Shown: positions 44,146 to 55,321, counted from the first letter of the stretch. The stretch is 64,000 nucleotides of DNA from Dichetophora obliterata (GCA_963920525.1 OY986436.1:94309342-94373341); one strand, 5' to 3'. Made by a program: numbers and translations. The notes: a model not told the origin generated them from the sequence alone.

Positions 44146-45428
44146 TTGGGGGTTGGAATTAATTTTAAAGGTTTTTTTTCGGTTTTTGAGCATTTATTTA
44201 GAAACAACGGTACAATGTATATTATTCAAAGTATTGTCCATCGTTAGCTACAACATTTTCCCATCTTTCTGGCAGCATATGGATTCCGCGCCGGAAGAAC
44301 GATTCGTCTTTTGAAGCAATCCACGAATCGACCCATTTTTTGGTATCCTCGTAAGAAGTGAAGCGCTGCTCAGCCAAGCCATGCGTCATCGATCTGAATA
44401 GGTGGTAGTCGGAAGGGGCTATGTCTGGGCTATAAGGCGGGTGGGGTAGCACATCCCAATTCAGCGCCTCCAACGTTTCCTTGACGGTTCTTGCAACATG
44501 TGGCCGTGCGTTGTCATGTTGAAAAACCACTTTGTCGTGTCTTTTGGCATATTCCGGCCGTTTAACCTGTAATGCTCGGCTCAATTACATCAATTATTGT
44601 TGGTAGCGTTACCCAGTGATGGTTTCGTTAGGTTTTAGCAGCTCATAGTACACGACACCCTTCTGATCCCACCAAATACACAGCATAAGCTTGGCGCCAT
44701 GAATATTCGGCTTGGCCCTTGATGTTGATGCATGGCCGGGTGGTCCCCACGTTTTTTTTCGCTTAGGATTATCGTAATGGATCCCACTTTTCATCGCCAG
44801 TGACAATACGATGCAAAAAGCTCTTCCTTTTATGCCGTTGAAGCAGTTCGCACATGCAAAATCGCCGTTCAACGTCTCTCGGCTTCAACTGGTACGGCAC
44901 CCAATTTCCTTGCTTTTGAATCATTCCCATGGCCTTCAAGCGTTTGCCGACCGTTGATAAGTCGACTCCCTAATTCTGACAATTCTTGAAGGGTTTGACA
45001 CGGGTCTTCATCGAGCAAAGCCTCCAATTCCTCATCTTCAAACTTTTTCGGCTGGCCCGGACGCTCTTTGTCTTCCATATCAAAATCACCACTTTTAAAC
45101 CGACGGAACCAGTACTCACAAGTAGAAATCGATGGAGCATAGTCCCCGTAAGCCTCAGTAAGCGTGCGTTGTGCTTCAACCGCTTTTTTCTTCAAATGGA
45201 AGCACAAAAGTAAACCTTCCCGCAAATTGCGTTTTGTTGGAACGAAAGTCGACATGTTCACAGAGAAAAAAATATATGTTCTTTACACTTCAGTGGAATG
45301 ACACATACTGAAAAATGAAGCTTACACAATGTGCTTTGAAATGAATATAGTCACAGGTGTGCCCGATGCGATCTATTGATAGTTACGCCATCTCTTAGAT
45401 AACCTTTAAAACTAATTCCAACCCCCAA
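44146..45428 (-). mobile_element. mariner (mauritiana subfamily) inserted in the LTR
   Basis: The ends TTGGGGGTTGGAATTAATTT and AAACTAATTCCAACCCCCAA pair. TA flanks both (44144-44145 and 45429-45430). The other LTR reads ACGTATATAGCTCG near 52548, the empty site with a single TA. At 1283 bp this is the full length of a mauritiana-type mariner. It inserted after the retrotransposon, since only one LTR has it. Confidence 0.95.
44222..45261 (-). pseudogene. mauritiana-type mariner transposase, frameshifted
   Basis: Pieces in different frames cover a whole mariner transposase. The N-terminal repeat-binding part is at 44869-45261 (STFVPTKRNLREGLLLCFHL, RRFKSGDFDMEDKERPGQPK). The centre is at 44609-44872, with TGDEK (first Asp) in a shifted frame and [18 protein letters not shown]. 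The C-terminal part is at 44222-44584, with FQHDNARPHVA (second Asp), SPDIAPSDYHLF (third Asp) and the closing RWENVVANDGQYFE. The wording and DD34D spacing are those of the Mos1 group. Frameshifts near 44950, 44780 and 44590 inactivate it. Confidence 0.93.
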
Positions 45429-46070
45429 TATATAGCTCGTCAGCTTTAGTATATTTTGGGCCTAGCCGGCACTTCAAGGGAAATTCATTTGAAAAGTAAA
45501 ATTGAAAGACTTCTCTTGTCTTAGACTTTAAATTAAATTCTGCTTTATTTGGTTCTTCTTTTTCTCTTATATATTAAAAAAAACAGTATTTTTCTTAAAG
45601 TTATTCATGCCAGTATTTTAGACTCCGCCCTTATTTTCACGATGGGTTACCAATCGATCCCGTTAGTCGATCGGTTCCCAGCCATATTACAATAGCCAAC
45701 AACAACAATGTTGGCGTTGATAGCCTTGAAAATTCGGCAGGTCAGTTGCATTGGAGTAACATAATATATTCGCTGTATTTACTCCAGTGCACTGCTCATA
45801 TTGTAATTGCATTGCACTTACAACAGCGTTGTTGTTGTTGTGCTTGAGCAGAGAATTAAGTATCCAAACGATACAAGCAGCAAGAGGGGATGAAAACAAT
45901 TCAGCACTTTAGAAGTGTGAATGACATTTGTTACGACATTTTTGATTCTTAGTGCCCGTCATAATTTTTGGGTTTTAAGTTGCATCAAAAATGTTGTTGG
46001 ATTTTAATTTAATGTTGCACTGTTTTTGTATCGTTTGGTACGGTAATAGTGACTGTGTAAGTACACTACA

Positions 46071-46563
46071 CCCTAATTCTCAAGCGAAAATTTCACTTTT
46101 GAAGTTAAATTTTTAAGATAAAGGGGAGTTCTGGCTAGTATGTATTAAAGTAGTTTAATTTGTATAATATTACAAAATATTTTAGTTGAACTTTAATATG
46201 CAGTTATTTTATCTTATAAGTATACGGATTCATACATTCTTTCATTCATTTGTTTTAAGGTTAATTTTTGTAGTAACTAAGAATAATCTTAATATGTATG
46301 GTAGTAATTCATATATATTTATATTTATATTATATATATATATATTTATGTATTCGTATGTATTTTATGGAACAATTCTCGGATAATATTAGTGGTAAAA
46401 AAAAATAAAATATATACTATATAACGTAAAATTTAAATATTTAAATTCAAAAATATAAGTGTTTCTATGTTACATCTAATAATTGATTATTAATTGATAA
46501 TGGCTTATTTATATTATTTGTTGTTGGAAAGAAATGTATTTACTTTAATAGTACAAATTTCGT
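46071..46563. other. 3' untranslated part of the retrotransposon
   Basis: Lies between the integrase stop and the 3' LTR on the minus strand. It contains an AT microsatellite near 46305-46355. No env-type gene is present. Confidence 0.6.
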
Positions 46564-47560
46564 CTAATTGTTGAATTTTTTCAACATGTTGTTGTGATAC
46601 ATTTTTAGTTTGTTATTTATTTCTATTATGGAATTGACTCCATTTATCTCTTTAATTACAAATGGTCCTTTGTATGGACTTTGTGATTTTTTTCTTTGTT
46701 CTAGTTTTACAAAAACTTGATCTCCTACTTTAAAATTTGAAACGTTTACATTTTTATCATACTGTGTTTTTCTCTTATTCTTTGCAATGTTTATTATGTC
46801 TGTAGCTTTGCTTAATGCGGTTTTTAGTCTTATTTTTAGTTCGTTTGAATAATCTTCTAAATTATACCGTGTTGTTGTTTTTTCAATCAAATCGCTTGGT
46901 AGGGAAGGTAGTTTTCCGAAAATTAATTCGAAAGGTGTATATTCTGTGTCGACATGTGGACTTGAATTATATGCCAACGTATAATATGGAATCCATTTGT
47001 CCCATTCAAAGTCGTCTGCAAATGATAGCAAATATTCATTAAGTGTGCTATGGTTTTTCTCTAATGAACCCAATGTCTCATGATAGGGGGTCGAAAAAAT
47101 TTGCTTAACCTTCAGTAACTCACATATGTTTTTAAGAAGTTCATTTGTGAATTCTGTTCCGCGATCTGATTTTAGATACTAAAATAAACCGAATTTAAGT
47201 ATAAGTTGTTCTACCAAAGTTTGTGCAATTGTTTTTGCATCCTTGGTTTCTATAGGATGAGCAATAACGAATTTTGTTAGTTGACATTGCACTGTCAGCA
47301 CGTAGCGGTATCCGTTTGAAATCTTAAGTGGACCGACAGTGTCGATTTCCACTGTTTCGAAACTTGTGGTTGGAGTGTCCATTATTTTCATCTTTTCTTT
47401 TGTGTGCCGAATCTGTTTATTTCGTGCGCATTTTTCACATGTGTTTACATGTTGTTTAATCATTTGTCTCATGTTTTTCCATGAGTAACGTTGTTTTAAC
47501 TTAAGTATTGTTTTTTTGATTCCTAAGTGTCCTCCCTGGGGTGAATTGTGGAATTATTTT
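46564..47560 (-). pseudogene. Integrase of the Ty3/gypsy element
   Basis: The order is an HHCC zinc-binding region (FHNSPQGGHLG near 47540, CEKC near 47433) and then the catalytic core: EIDTVGPL (first Asp), KSDRGTEF (second Asp) and MGSLEKNHSTLNEY (the Glu). The C-terminal module has FKVGDQVFVKLEQRKKSQSP, PYKGPFVIKEI and MYHNNMLKKF. The protein would insert the cDNA and make the 4-bp stagger. Premature stops lie at 47179-47181 (after KFGLF) and near 47560, so it is not functional as read. The second half has the long DLIEKTTTRYNLEDYSNELK linker expected of 412/mdg1-type integrases. Confidence 0.9.
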
Positions 47561-47628
47561 ATTAATTCTTTTTGCATTGTTTTGTTTTTTATGTTTCGTG
47601 GGGTCTCGTATATTAGTATTTTAAGTGA

Positions 47629-48096
47629 TTATTTATATTTATTCTCTCTTTTATGCTGCAGCTTATTGAATTTTTTCTTAAATGTTTGTTTATCGATTAT
47701 TTCAAACATGGCATCTTTTGCCTCTAGCGCTAGTTCTTTTATATTTTCTTTATACATTTCAGATGATAGTTTCTCCAATGTCGAATCTAGATTCGTTGGA
47801 TTATCACCACATCGCACTAGTACGAAATCATCTTTATTGTCGACAATTATATTTTTCTTCAAATTATTTTTGTTTATTTCAAATTTCAAGCGTTTTATGT
47901 TCTTGACGTCAGATATCGATGTGCATTCCCATATGAAAAGTTGATCAGGCTCTTCTGAAATCATGCATCTCTCTTTTATAATTATATTCGCTTCATTTTC
48001 TTCATTTTGTTTAATTTTATCATTTTCTTTCATTTTCATACCCCTTGTTAAAATCAATGCTTTCTTTATTTTTTTATCCTCTTTTGAGGGAATCAT
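47629..48096 (-). pseudogene. Lys/Glu-rich spacer of pol between RNase H and integrase
   Basis: The 155-codon open frame is charged (KKIKKALILTRGMKMKENDK, KNIKRLKFEINKNNLKKNII), with no catalytic motif. In 412/mdg1-type polyproteins a poorly conserved connection domain sits between RNase H and integrase, and this frame occupies that place, in frame with the integrase piece downstream apart from stops. Confidence 0.65.
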
Positions 48097-48099
48097 TTT

Positions 48100-49440
48100 T
48101 TTAATGTTTCTGAATCTATTTTTATACGCGATAGAGCGTCAGCGTTAGTATTAACTTTTCCTTTTTTGAATATTATTTCGAAATCATAGTCCGAAAGATC
48201 CAATCTTATCCTTGTCATTTTTGATGATGGGTTTTAATGGCTGAATAGTGACACTAATGGTCTGTGGTCTGTAACCACAATGAACTTTCTACCATATAAG
48301 TATGGCTTGAAGAAATTTATGCCCCAATGAATAGCTAATAATTCCTTTTATATCACGGGTTTGTTCAAATCGTGTTTTTGAAGTGTTTTACTCGCAAACG
48401 AAATAGGAAGGTCGTTACCTATTTCTCGTTGTGATAAGATAGCACCTCAAGCAAAGTTTGAGGCGTCAGTTGTTACAATAAAAGATTTTGAAAAATCCGG
48501 ATATTGTAACACTGGAGGTTCAATTAATTTTTGTTTTAGTGTGTCAAAAGCTTGTTGGCATTGTTCCGTCCATTTAAATGCTTGTGATTTCTTTAATAGG
48601 TTGTTTAGGCATTGCGCGATACTAGCAAAATCTTTGATGAATCGTCTGTAATAATTGCAAAAAGCTACGTCGTACTTCGTCCGCATTTGTCGGAGTCGGA
48701 TAATATTTTATTGTGTCATGTTTTGATGGCTCAGTCTTGATTCCATGTTGTGTAATTAAGTGTCCAAGGTAAACTACATCTGGTCTCAAGAATTTGCATT
48801 TTGCTGCATTCAATTTTAAATTGTATTTAGATAGTCGTTCAAAAACTTTAATTAGATTGTTGTTGTGGTGTTGTAGACTACAACCAAAAACTATTATGTC
48901 ATCGACATAAAGAAATGCTTCTGAGCTTAAACCAGTTAATGCAAGCGTGAGCATGCGTTGAAAACTATTAGAGGATATTTTCAATCCGAAAGGTAGTCGT
49001 TTGAATTGATAGTGTCCATCATTTGTGGAGAAAGCTGTTAGTGGTCTGGACTTTTTATCTGAAAGTATTTGGTGAAAACTGCTTGTCATGTCGAGTGTGG
49101 AGAAGTATTTTGCTCGACCAAGTTTGTCTAAAACGTCTTCTATTCTTGTCAGTGGGAATTTGTCGTTAATAAATTTGTCGTTTAATCTTCTGAAATCTAC
49201 CACTAGTCGCCATTTTTTTGTGTCATCTTCTGACTTTTTAGGTACTAGCAATAGCGGTGCATTGTAAGGGCTTATTGAGTTTTCAATGATGTAATTTTTT
49301 AGTAATTCTTGTACTTGCTTATGGATTTCTTCATTATGGGCGTGAGGTAGTCTGTAATTTTTATGTAGGTAGGTGTTGTGTCACTTGTAGTTAATGTCTG
49401 TTTATTGTTAGTTTTTCGTCTTCTAGATGGAAAATGTGTT
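48100..49440 (-). pseudogene. Reverse transcriptase and RNase H of the Ty3/gypsy element
   Basis: The RT core at 48622-49251 includes KKWRLVVDFRRLNDKFINDK, KYFSTLDMTSSFHQI, FKRLPFGLKISSNSFQRM, the catalytic FLYVDDIIVFG (YVDD codons at 48898-48909) and KCKFLRPDVVYLGHLI. The RT tail and RNase H (48447-48686) hold NYYRRFIKDFASIAQ, FKWTEQCQQAFDTLKQKL and VTTDASNFA. The normal Gly/Ala codons continue after a TGA, and decayed RNase H text runs to about 48150. The frames change near 49400 and 48650. This enzyme would copy the RNA genome into cDNA; it cannot be made here as one protein. Confidence 0.93.
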
Positions 49441-50182
49441 GGAAATCCCTAAAAATGTCTGTTAAAGGGTGATTAGTGTCTACCTGTAGTTCTTGGGCTA
49501 GTTTTTTGAAGCGTGTTTTGTTAAATGTGTTAGTATGATTGAATTGAATGTAGTTAGAAAGTGGTTCTGTTTTTGGTGTTAATTTGGTTAGTTTAACTTC
49601 GGCGTTTGTTGTGTTCAAAAGTTTTACGTGACATTTACCGGTCGCTGGTATTATTGTGTTCGCTAAGAATACACCGGGTTGTATTTCATCGTTAAGAATT
49701 ACACTATCCTCTTTAAAATTTAATGAAATGGGATGTATCATTTCTGTTCTTGGTGGTATACGTATTGTGTCATACACGTGTTTATTAAAGTGTAACGGTG
49801 TCACGATGTCTATGTCTTCTTTTGCTATCGTCAATGTTTGTGTCTCGTAATCAATTTTGCATGCGCTTTTAGATAAAAAAATCTCTGCCTAATATTCCAT
49901 CGGTTTGTATCGGAAAATTGTCTTCAACTGCGTGGAAATTGTGCAAAAGTGTTTTATGTTGAAAATCTAATGTTAAAGTGATTTTGCCTAGAGTGGTTAT
50001 TTGTTCATTTGTTATTCCCGTGAGTTTGCATCTAGTGTCAATCTTCAAGTCTGCTTCAATGTTGTTTAATTTGCAGATAGATATATCTGCTCCTGTGTCG
50101 ATAAGAAAAGTAAGTGGTTTTTTGGAGTTATAACATTTTGCTATGATATAGCTTGTTTTGATATCCGATAGGTTATATATCC
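49391..50182 (-). pseudogene. Protease and protease-RT linker
   Basis: The aspartic protease reads FLIDTGADISICKL (active site about 50085-50105) and later DGILGRDF, the usual closing motif. It is one frame (-1) from gag, as expected if pol is made by ribosomal frameshifting. A run of seven A at 49875-49881 (plus strand) shifts the frame again right after GRDF; the linker then continues at 49391-49834 with IDIVTPLHFNKHVYDTIRIP and FHLEDEKL. Confidence 0.85.
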
Positions 50183-51448
50183 TTAATTTTGCTGTCCCGG
50201 ATGATCTTCCTCGACATCCGAGCGCTCGTCGTTTCCCTGATTTTTAGCTTCAAAAGCGAACTTTCTTCTGTTATCACGTTGGTTTGTGTTGTTGTAATTC
50301 TGTCTTCTTTTCATATTTGAATTACGGTGTGCATTCGCATTGTTATTATTCTGTGCATATCTATGTGCATTATTATTGTTATTATTTCGTGAGTTTATAT
50401 ATGAGTTATTATTATTTTGTGCATATCTGTATGCATTACTGTTTCTTCTATAGTTGTTGTTTAAAATTTGATTTCTATTGAAACTGTTGTTTCTTTGACC
50501 TTGGTTTCTTGAATTGTTGTTATTTTGATATCCGTTGTAGTTGTATCTTGTGTTTTTGTTTTGAGTGTTGTTGCGTTGATTGCTGTAGTTATTATTCTGG
50601 AAATACAATAATTGGTTGTTTGTTTTGTTATTATTTTCTAGCTCGAGTGCTAGGTTTGTTGCGTCTGTTAATGACTTTGGTTGGGCAGTAAGTATTGTGT
50701 TTTTTAGGTCATCATTTAAACCATTTTTAAATATGTTTAAAGCATAAGTTTCATTCATCTTGATGATTACGGATTGTTGCGTTGCATCACCCGTTAGTTC
50801 TGAAATTTGTATGTTGTTTAATTCTGATATGAGAGATATCAATTTGTCTTTGTACTGGGTGATATTGTTGTTTTTTTGTGTCAAAGTTGACAATTTTGTG
50901 TGGATTTGGGATGTGGTCAATGTAGATTTGTATGATGATTTCAAAACATCCTTGAGTTGATCTAGTGTCGTTACGTTACTCGTGTTTGCTATAGTTGTGC
51001 GTACTTTTGTATCTAATTTTACGCTAATGATTAAGTCAATAAGCTTAGCTTTGTCTGCAGTGTTAAAAGAGTTATATAGTAATTCTACTATTTTTAGATA
51101 ACTGTCTAATTCCTAATAGTTACCTGAAAAGGTAGGAACAATTTTTAGAATAGTTTCTAAATTGAAAGTTGCAGTATTCGTCATGGTTGCTGCAGTTTGT
51201 GGTAGAGTTTCTTTGTTAATAGACATTGAACTCAATAGAGAAATTGTTTCTTTATGTAGTAGATAAAATTGTTCAGCTAAACGAGCTGTGTCAAGATTTT
51301 GTGGTATTGCGTTCAAATTTTTTATGTATGTGTTTATTTGTGATGATTTGAGTTTAACAGTTTGTGAAGTGTAGCCCTTGTTAATGGACTTTTTTATATT
51401 TGCTCTTATTTGTTTCAATTGTTTATATATTTTAAGTAGAGTTCTCAT
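50183..51448 (-). pseudogene. gag polyprotein with one in-frame stop
   Basis: One 421-codon frame is interrupted only by TAG at 51113-51115. It starts MRTLLKIYKQLKQIRANIKK and has a helical capsid-like middle with TFSGN and a FKNGLNDDLKNTILTAQPKS motif as in gypsy-group gags. It ends in a long Asn-rich, Arg/Tyr-containing tail (50190-50600) instead of a CCHC zinc knuckle, which I do not see. The tail probably binds RNA. It forms the virus-like particle in related elements. Confidence 0.8.
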
Positions 51449-51486
51449 GGAGTATGAAGTGTGGCATACGTAAGCGATTGATTGAA

Positions 51487-51744
51487 CTAAACTGGATTTT
51501 GCAAACGGTTAGTGTGTTTTAGAAAATATTGTTTGCAGTAGTTATTTAATTTGTAACCGATGTAAAATAAAATTAGGATTTCTGCAAGTGTTATCAAAGC
51601 TGTTGTGCTTATGGTAGAAAATTCTTTCTTTGATATAGAAGAACCTAAATTGTTTTCTATATTTTCATTTATCGTTATGTAATCTTTGTTTTTGTTGTCA
51701 AGCATTGTGACGTTGTAAACTAGTTGACTGAAATTTGGGATCAT
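51487..51744 (-). CDS. Small open frame with a membrane segment in the retrotransposon leader
   Basis: The 85-codon frame lies between the 5' LTR and gag. It has a polar N half with NVTM (possible glycosylation site), then a hydrophobic stretch STTALITLAEILILFYIGY (about residues 45-65) and a basic tail NNYCKQYFLKHTNR. This is the layout of a short type I/III membrane protein. 412/mdg1-type elements have a long leader with small frames whose roles are unclear. It is intact but may be chance. Confidence 0.4.
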   Translation of the reverse strand: MIPNFSQLVYNVTMLDNKNKDYITINENIENNLGSSISKKEFSTISTTALITLAEILILFYIGYKLNNYCKQYFLKHTNRLQNPV

Positions 51745-51911
51745 AGAAATAGTAAGAAAAGAATATATCAGACAATATGCAACGTTTTGGTTTTTTTTTA
51801 TTTTTTTTTTTATTTTTTTGTTTATATGTTTTATGTTGTCAGTAGTATCTTAAATACATAATGAATATTTATAAAAAAAATATATGTTTTTTTAAAAAAA
51901 ACAAAATTTTA

Positions 51912-52145
51912 TTAGTATTTTGAAAATAGCAGGTGCTTCAGTTTTGGGTTGTCTGTATTTTTCCTGTCTTTTGTGTATGTTGGATTCTTGTAGATAAAAT
52001 TGTGGAGTGTTTCTGCTTTTTGTAACCTGTCGTTGGCGTCGTCTATTATATTTTGGTGTGAGTTAAGGTGTTCTTCTATGTGTTGTACTGATGCTTCACA
52101 AGCGAAACAGATTGTTGTAGTTGAGTTTGTTGTTGAAGATTGCAT
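51912..52145 (-). CDS. Small open frame in the retrotransposon leader, zinc-finger-like start
   Basis: A 77-codon frame beginning with Ser/Thr-rich text, then ICFACEASVQHIEEHLNSH, where CxxC followed by H and H resembles one C2H2-type finger. The remainder is polar and helical. It lies upstream of the membrane-segment frame and of gag. Function unknown; expression not shown. Confidence 0.35.
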   Translation of the reverse strand: MQSSTTNSTTTICFACEASVQHIEEHLNSHQNIIDDANDRLQKAETLHNFIYKNPTYTKDRKNTDNPKLKHLLFSKY

Positions 52146-52492
52146 TCTAATTAATTTTGTTTTTGATTTTGTATTTTTCCCTGTTGGGGTTTAGGTTTTG
52201 GTTGTTGCTGTTTTGATTGTTGACGTTGCTTATATTCTTCTATTGTGAGCTTCTTTGGTCCAGGTATGGGTGTCGGAATATGTAATGGAGCCTCGTCTGT
52301 GTTTGGCAAAGTTGCCGCTGTTTCTGAATTCTTGACATCTGTTTGAAACTGTTGTATTTTTTTTTTAGTAAATCATCGAATTTTTTATGAAATTCCTCGT
52401 TCATCGCTCATGAAAAGAAAATGTATTGATTGCTTAGTATTCAGAAAATTCGTCCTAGTTATTGAAGGTCCAGGGAAGCGGCAGGATCGCCA

Positions 52493-53192
52493 TGTGTTGG
52501 TATATATCTGAGTTGTGATACTTATATTTTGGGACGCGCCACGGAGTTACGTATATAGCTCGTCAGCTTTAGTATATTTTGGGCCTAGCCGGCACTTCAA
52601 GGGAAATTCATTTGAAAAGTAAAATTGAAAGACTTCTCTTGTCTTAGACTTTAAATTAAATTCTGCTTTATTTGGTTCTTCTTTTTCTCTTATATACTAA
52701 AAAAACAGTATTTTTCTTAAAGTTATTCATGCCAGTATTTTAGACTCCGCCCTTATTTTCACGATGGGTTACCAATCGATCCCGTTAGTCGATCGGTTCC
52801 CAGCCACATTCCAATAGCCAACAACAACAATGTTGGCGTTGATAGCCTTGAAAATTCGGCAGGTCAGTTGCATTGGAGTAACATAATATATTCGCTGTAT
52901 TTACTCCAGTGCACTGCTCATATTGTAATTGCATTGCACTAACAACAGCGTTGTTGTTGTTGTGCTTGAGCAGAGAATTAAGTATCCAAACGATACAAGC
53001 AGCAAGAGGGGATGAAAACAATTCAGCACTTTAGAAGTGTGAATGACATTTGTTACGACATTTTTGATTCTTAGTGCCCGTCATAATTTTTGGGTTTTAA
53101 GTTGCATCAAAAATGTTGTTGGATTTTAATTTAATGTTGCACTGTTTTTGTATCGTTTGGTACGGTATAAGTGACTGTGTAAGTACACTACA
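52493..53192 (-). repeat. Right LTR (5' LTR), 700 bp
   Basis: Uninterrupted partner of the left LTR. It begins TGTGTTGGTATATATCTGAG and ends GTAAGTACACTACA. On the minus strand this LTR would hold the promoter. Confidence 0.93.
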
Positions 53193-53196
53193 AATT

Positions 53197-54272
53197 ATGA
53201 AAAAATGGTATATATATTAAGAAATGACTTTATTTAATTTGAATAACTTATTTCAACGGTAGTTGTTATGATGACACAAATTAACCTAGCTTTCTTTTTT
53301 TTTACTTTCGAAAAAGTCCTGCATAACAGCGTTAGAATAAAATTTGGGTAAAAAATTTTTAAAATTTGTAACCAAAAATGTTATTTTTTACATTATTCTG
53401 AAAATAAATATATTCTTCTAAATTGTTTCAGTTAATCGGCCTTCTTCAGTTATTAATTGTTGTTATTGGGCTTAGGCCAAACAACACTTCTTCTTAAATT
53501 TAAAAAAAACTGTTATAATGATATCACACTTTTGGCAATATCTCAAAAACTATAGACTTTCTCAATGCATAACAATGCATTTTTGTATGGACAGTCGTTG
53601 ATTAATAAAATTAACGGTAATTTTCTTTTCGGAAATATTTTGTACGGATATTAGGTTTGTTTTAAGAAAACCTGTTATTATGACATTAAAATTCTTGAAA
53701 TATCTCAAAACTGTAGATTTTCTCAGTATAACTCATATGCCTTAGAATGAGAAAAAACCGATTGAAATTTCATGTTTTGACATAGCAAGTAAACATTTCC
53801 GCCATATTCAAATCGATTTTCATGCAATTTTCTTTGTTTGAAAGTTCAATTAAGTAAATTGGGAAAATGAGAAAAGGTTTACCGTTACCTCACCAATGCA
53901 ATGTTTTATATTGTTTTCAAAAAACCTCTAAAATATCCAACCTATACTAAACAATAGGTTGTACATATTTTTTTAATTTTCATTTTCCTTATTCTTTCAT
54001 ATAAATCATCTTCATCATTAAAAATCATGGGCCACCTACCCCTTATGATTTTTTCATGAAAACTAATTTGCTTAAAATGTTGTCATATTTTTTGCAATGT
54101 GGTACAGCTTAAAAACTAATTTATGTGAAAAACATTTTCAAATATAGCTTAGAAAATAATTATGTGAAAATTTTTTAATCTATTTCCTAATCTATATATT
54201 CATAGTTAACGTTGTAGGTATAGTTATAGTAGAATTTATCCTGACCCAATTCAATGAATTTTTTATGATCGT
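53197..54272. other. AT-rich DNA without recognised genes
   Basis: No element ends or coding frames found. TCTCAAAAACTATAGACTTT (near 53551) and TCTCAAAACTGTAGATTTT (near 53703) are related ~150 bp apart, so a degraded direct repeat is present. Confidence 0.45.
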
Positions 54273-55321
54273 TTTGTGAATTTGTAAAAGTGTAAATTGA
54301 CCTTCGAACAAAACACATGCTAGACGTTTCCGTTTGAAGCATCAATGCATGACGATTAGAATTTTCTGATATATACAGCATTTTTATTGATGTATAGTAT
54401 TGCTCGGCAGACGTTGTCCTGCCGCAGACCACCTTACGGCTATATACGAATTTTCATGCTGTTCGAAAAAGAACTTTATATATCGCCATTTTTAGTACAT
54501 TTTTAGTACATTTATCGCCATTTAGCCGAAAGTAGCCGTATGAACTAAATTAACAAATTTTAGTCTAATTTAACCAAAACCGTTCGAAGTATAACATTTT
54601 TGATTTATTCTGGGCGGTAATGGGGGTGTGGAAAAATGTTTTCACTTAAACCATCTCATACTCGAAACAATAGAATGCCAGAATTTCAGCTCAATTGAGC
54701 TTAAACCTAGTGCGCTTTGCTTTACTCCAAGCTTAACTAAAGTGGGTCATGCCCATTTTTAGTAAAGTTAGCGAAAGTAACCATACAACGTAGATTACCA
54801 AATTCTAGTCTCATACAACCAAAATCGTCTGAAATATAGCATTTTTTGCAAAAAGTGGGCATGGAAAGTAGACATGGCAAATCTAACATAGCATATTACG
54901 ATAAATTTGGAATAACAAATCGTTTGATAACTATATCATGTTAATCGGTTCAGTGGTTCTTGCGTGATTGTCAAACGTCCGTGCAGTGTCTCAACGCTTT
55001 TATATATTCGTATAGATAGACTAACACAATCTCAAGTGGGGAAAAGCTGGCTGGCAAGGCTGCAAAACATAATTAATGCTGATAACAAAATTCTGTCAAC
55101 TCCCCTCAAAACATTAACAAAGAAAATAAATTAACACTGTATGAAAGCAAGAATCTCCCTGAAAGTTAAGCTGGATTCACTGATTACCTTCAGCATGTTT
55201 TGAAAGTTTTTTCATATGAAGTTTTCGCTCAGAGAGAAAAATTTCTGAACGCTCTCAACTTGATTAACATTATTTTAAATCACACAAAAACATGCTGAAG
55301 GTTATCAGTGAATTCAGCTTA
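54273..55321 (-). repeat. Inverted duplication, outer part of the minus arm
   Basis: Complement of 62964-64000 with few differences. It includes a Helitron whose 5' TC end is at 55016 on the minus strand (TCTATACGAATATATAAAAG) with body modules such as GACAACGTCTGCCGAGCAAT, plus the MITE at 55169-55319. The partner runs off the right edge of the window, so the true length is unknown. The open frame at 54187-54432 is Helitron body, not a gene. Confidence 0.88.
55169..55319. mobile_element. 151-bp MITE with ~33-bp inverted repeats, TA duplication
   Basis: AGCTGGATTCACTGATTACC at the left is answered by GGTTATCAGTGAATTCAGCT at the right, pairing on through TTCAGCATGTTTT. TA flanks both sides (55167-55168 and 55320-55321). 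The second copy, at 62967-63116, is part of the other arm. Tc1/mariner-type by target site; non-coding. Confidence 0.88.

Larger units (their letters stand above)
44084..46070 (-). repeat. Left LTR (3' LTR), interrupted by a mariner
   Basis: Without the inserted mariner it is 702 bp, against 700 bp for the right LTR. By eye the two differ by six substitutions and two single-base indels. The mariner enters after ACGTA, at 44146. Confidence 0.93.
44084..53192 (-). mobile_element. Ty3/gypsy LTR retrotransposon, 412/mdg1-like, with nested mariner
   Basis: It is flanked by AATT on both sides (44080-44083 and 53193-53196), has LTRs starting TGTGTTGG and ending CACTACA, and carries gag, protease, RT, RNase H and integrase in that order on the minus strand. 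The putative primer site, just inside the right LTR at 52480-52492, reads TGGCGATCCTGCC on the minus strand and resembles a tRNA 3' end complement. The purine tract before the left LTR reads GAGAATTAGGG. A 4-bp duplication, a long coding spacer between RNase H and integrase, a long leader and no env after integrase fit the 412/mdg1 lineage. Every gene is broken, although the LTRs are only about 1% different. Confidence 0.93.

Noticed and set aside
45687..45899. 70-codon frame in the LTR, repeated at 52785-53021
   Set aside because: It lies inside both LTRs and is conserved only because the LTRs are young copies. No motif.
46071..46563. A possible env gene after integrase
   Set aside because: Fewer than 500 bases without any long minus-strand frame; the membrane-segment frame is on the other side of gag.
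47516..47944. 142-codon plus-strand frame with hydrophobic stretches
   Set aside because: It is the complement of the Lys-rich pol spacer and integrase start, so the hydrophobicity is a reverse-strand effect.
50284..50960. Cys/Tyr-rich plus-strand frames that look like secreted peptides
   Set aside because: They are antisense translations of the Asn-rich gag tail (AAC/AAT codons read as GTT/ATT and TGT-type codons).
54187..54432. 81-codon minus-strand frame
   Set aside because: It consists of Helitron body sequence that is repeated at 63790-64000 and at related loci, without recognisable protein features.
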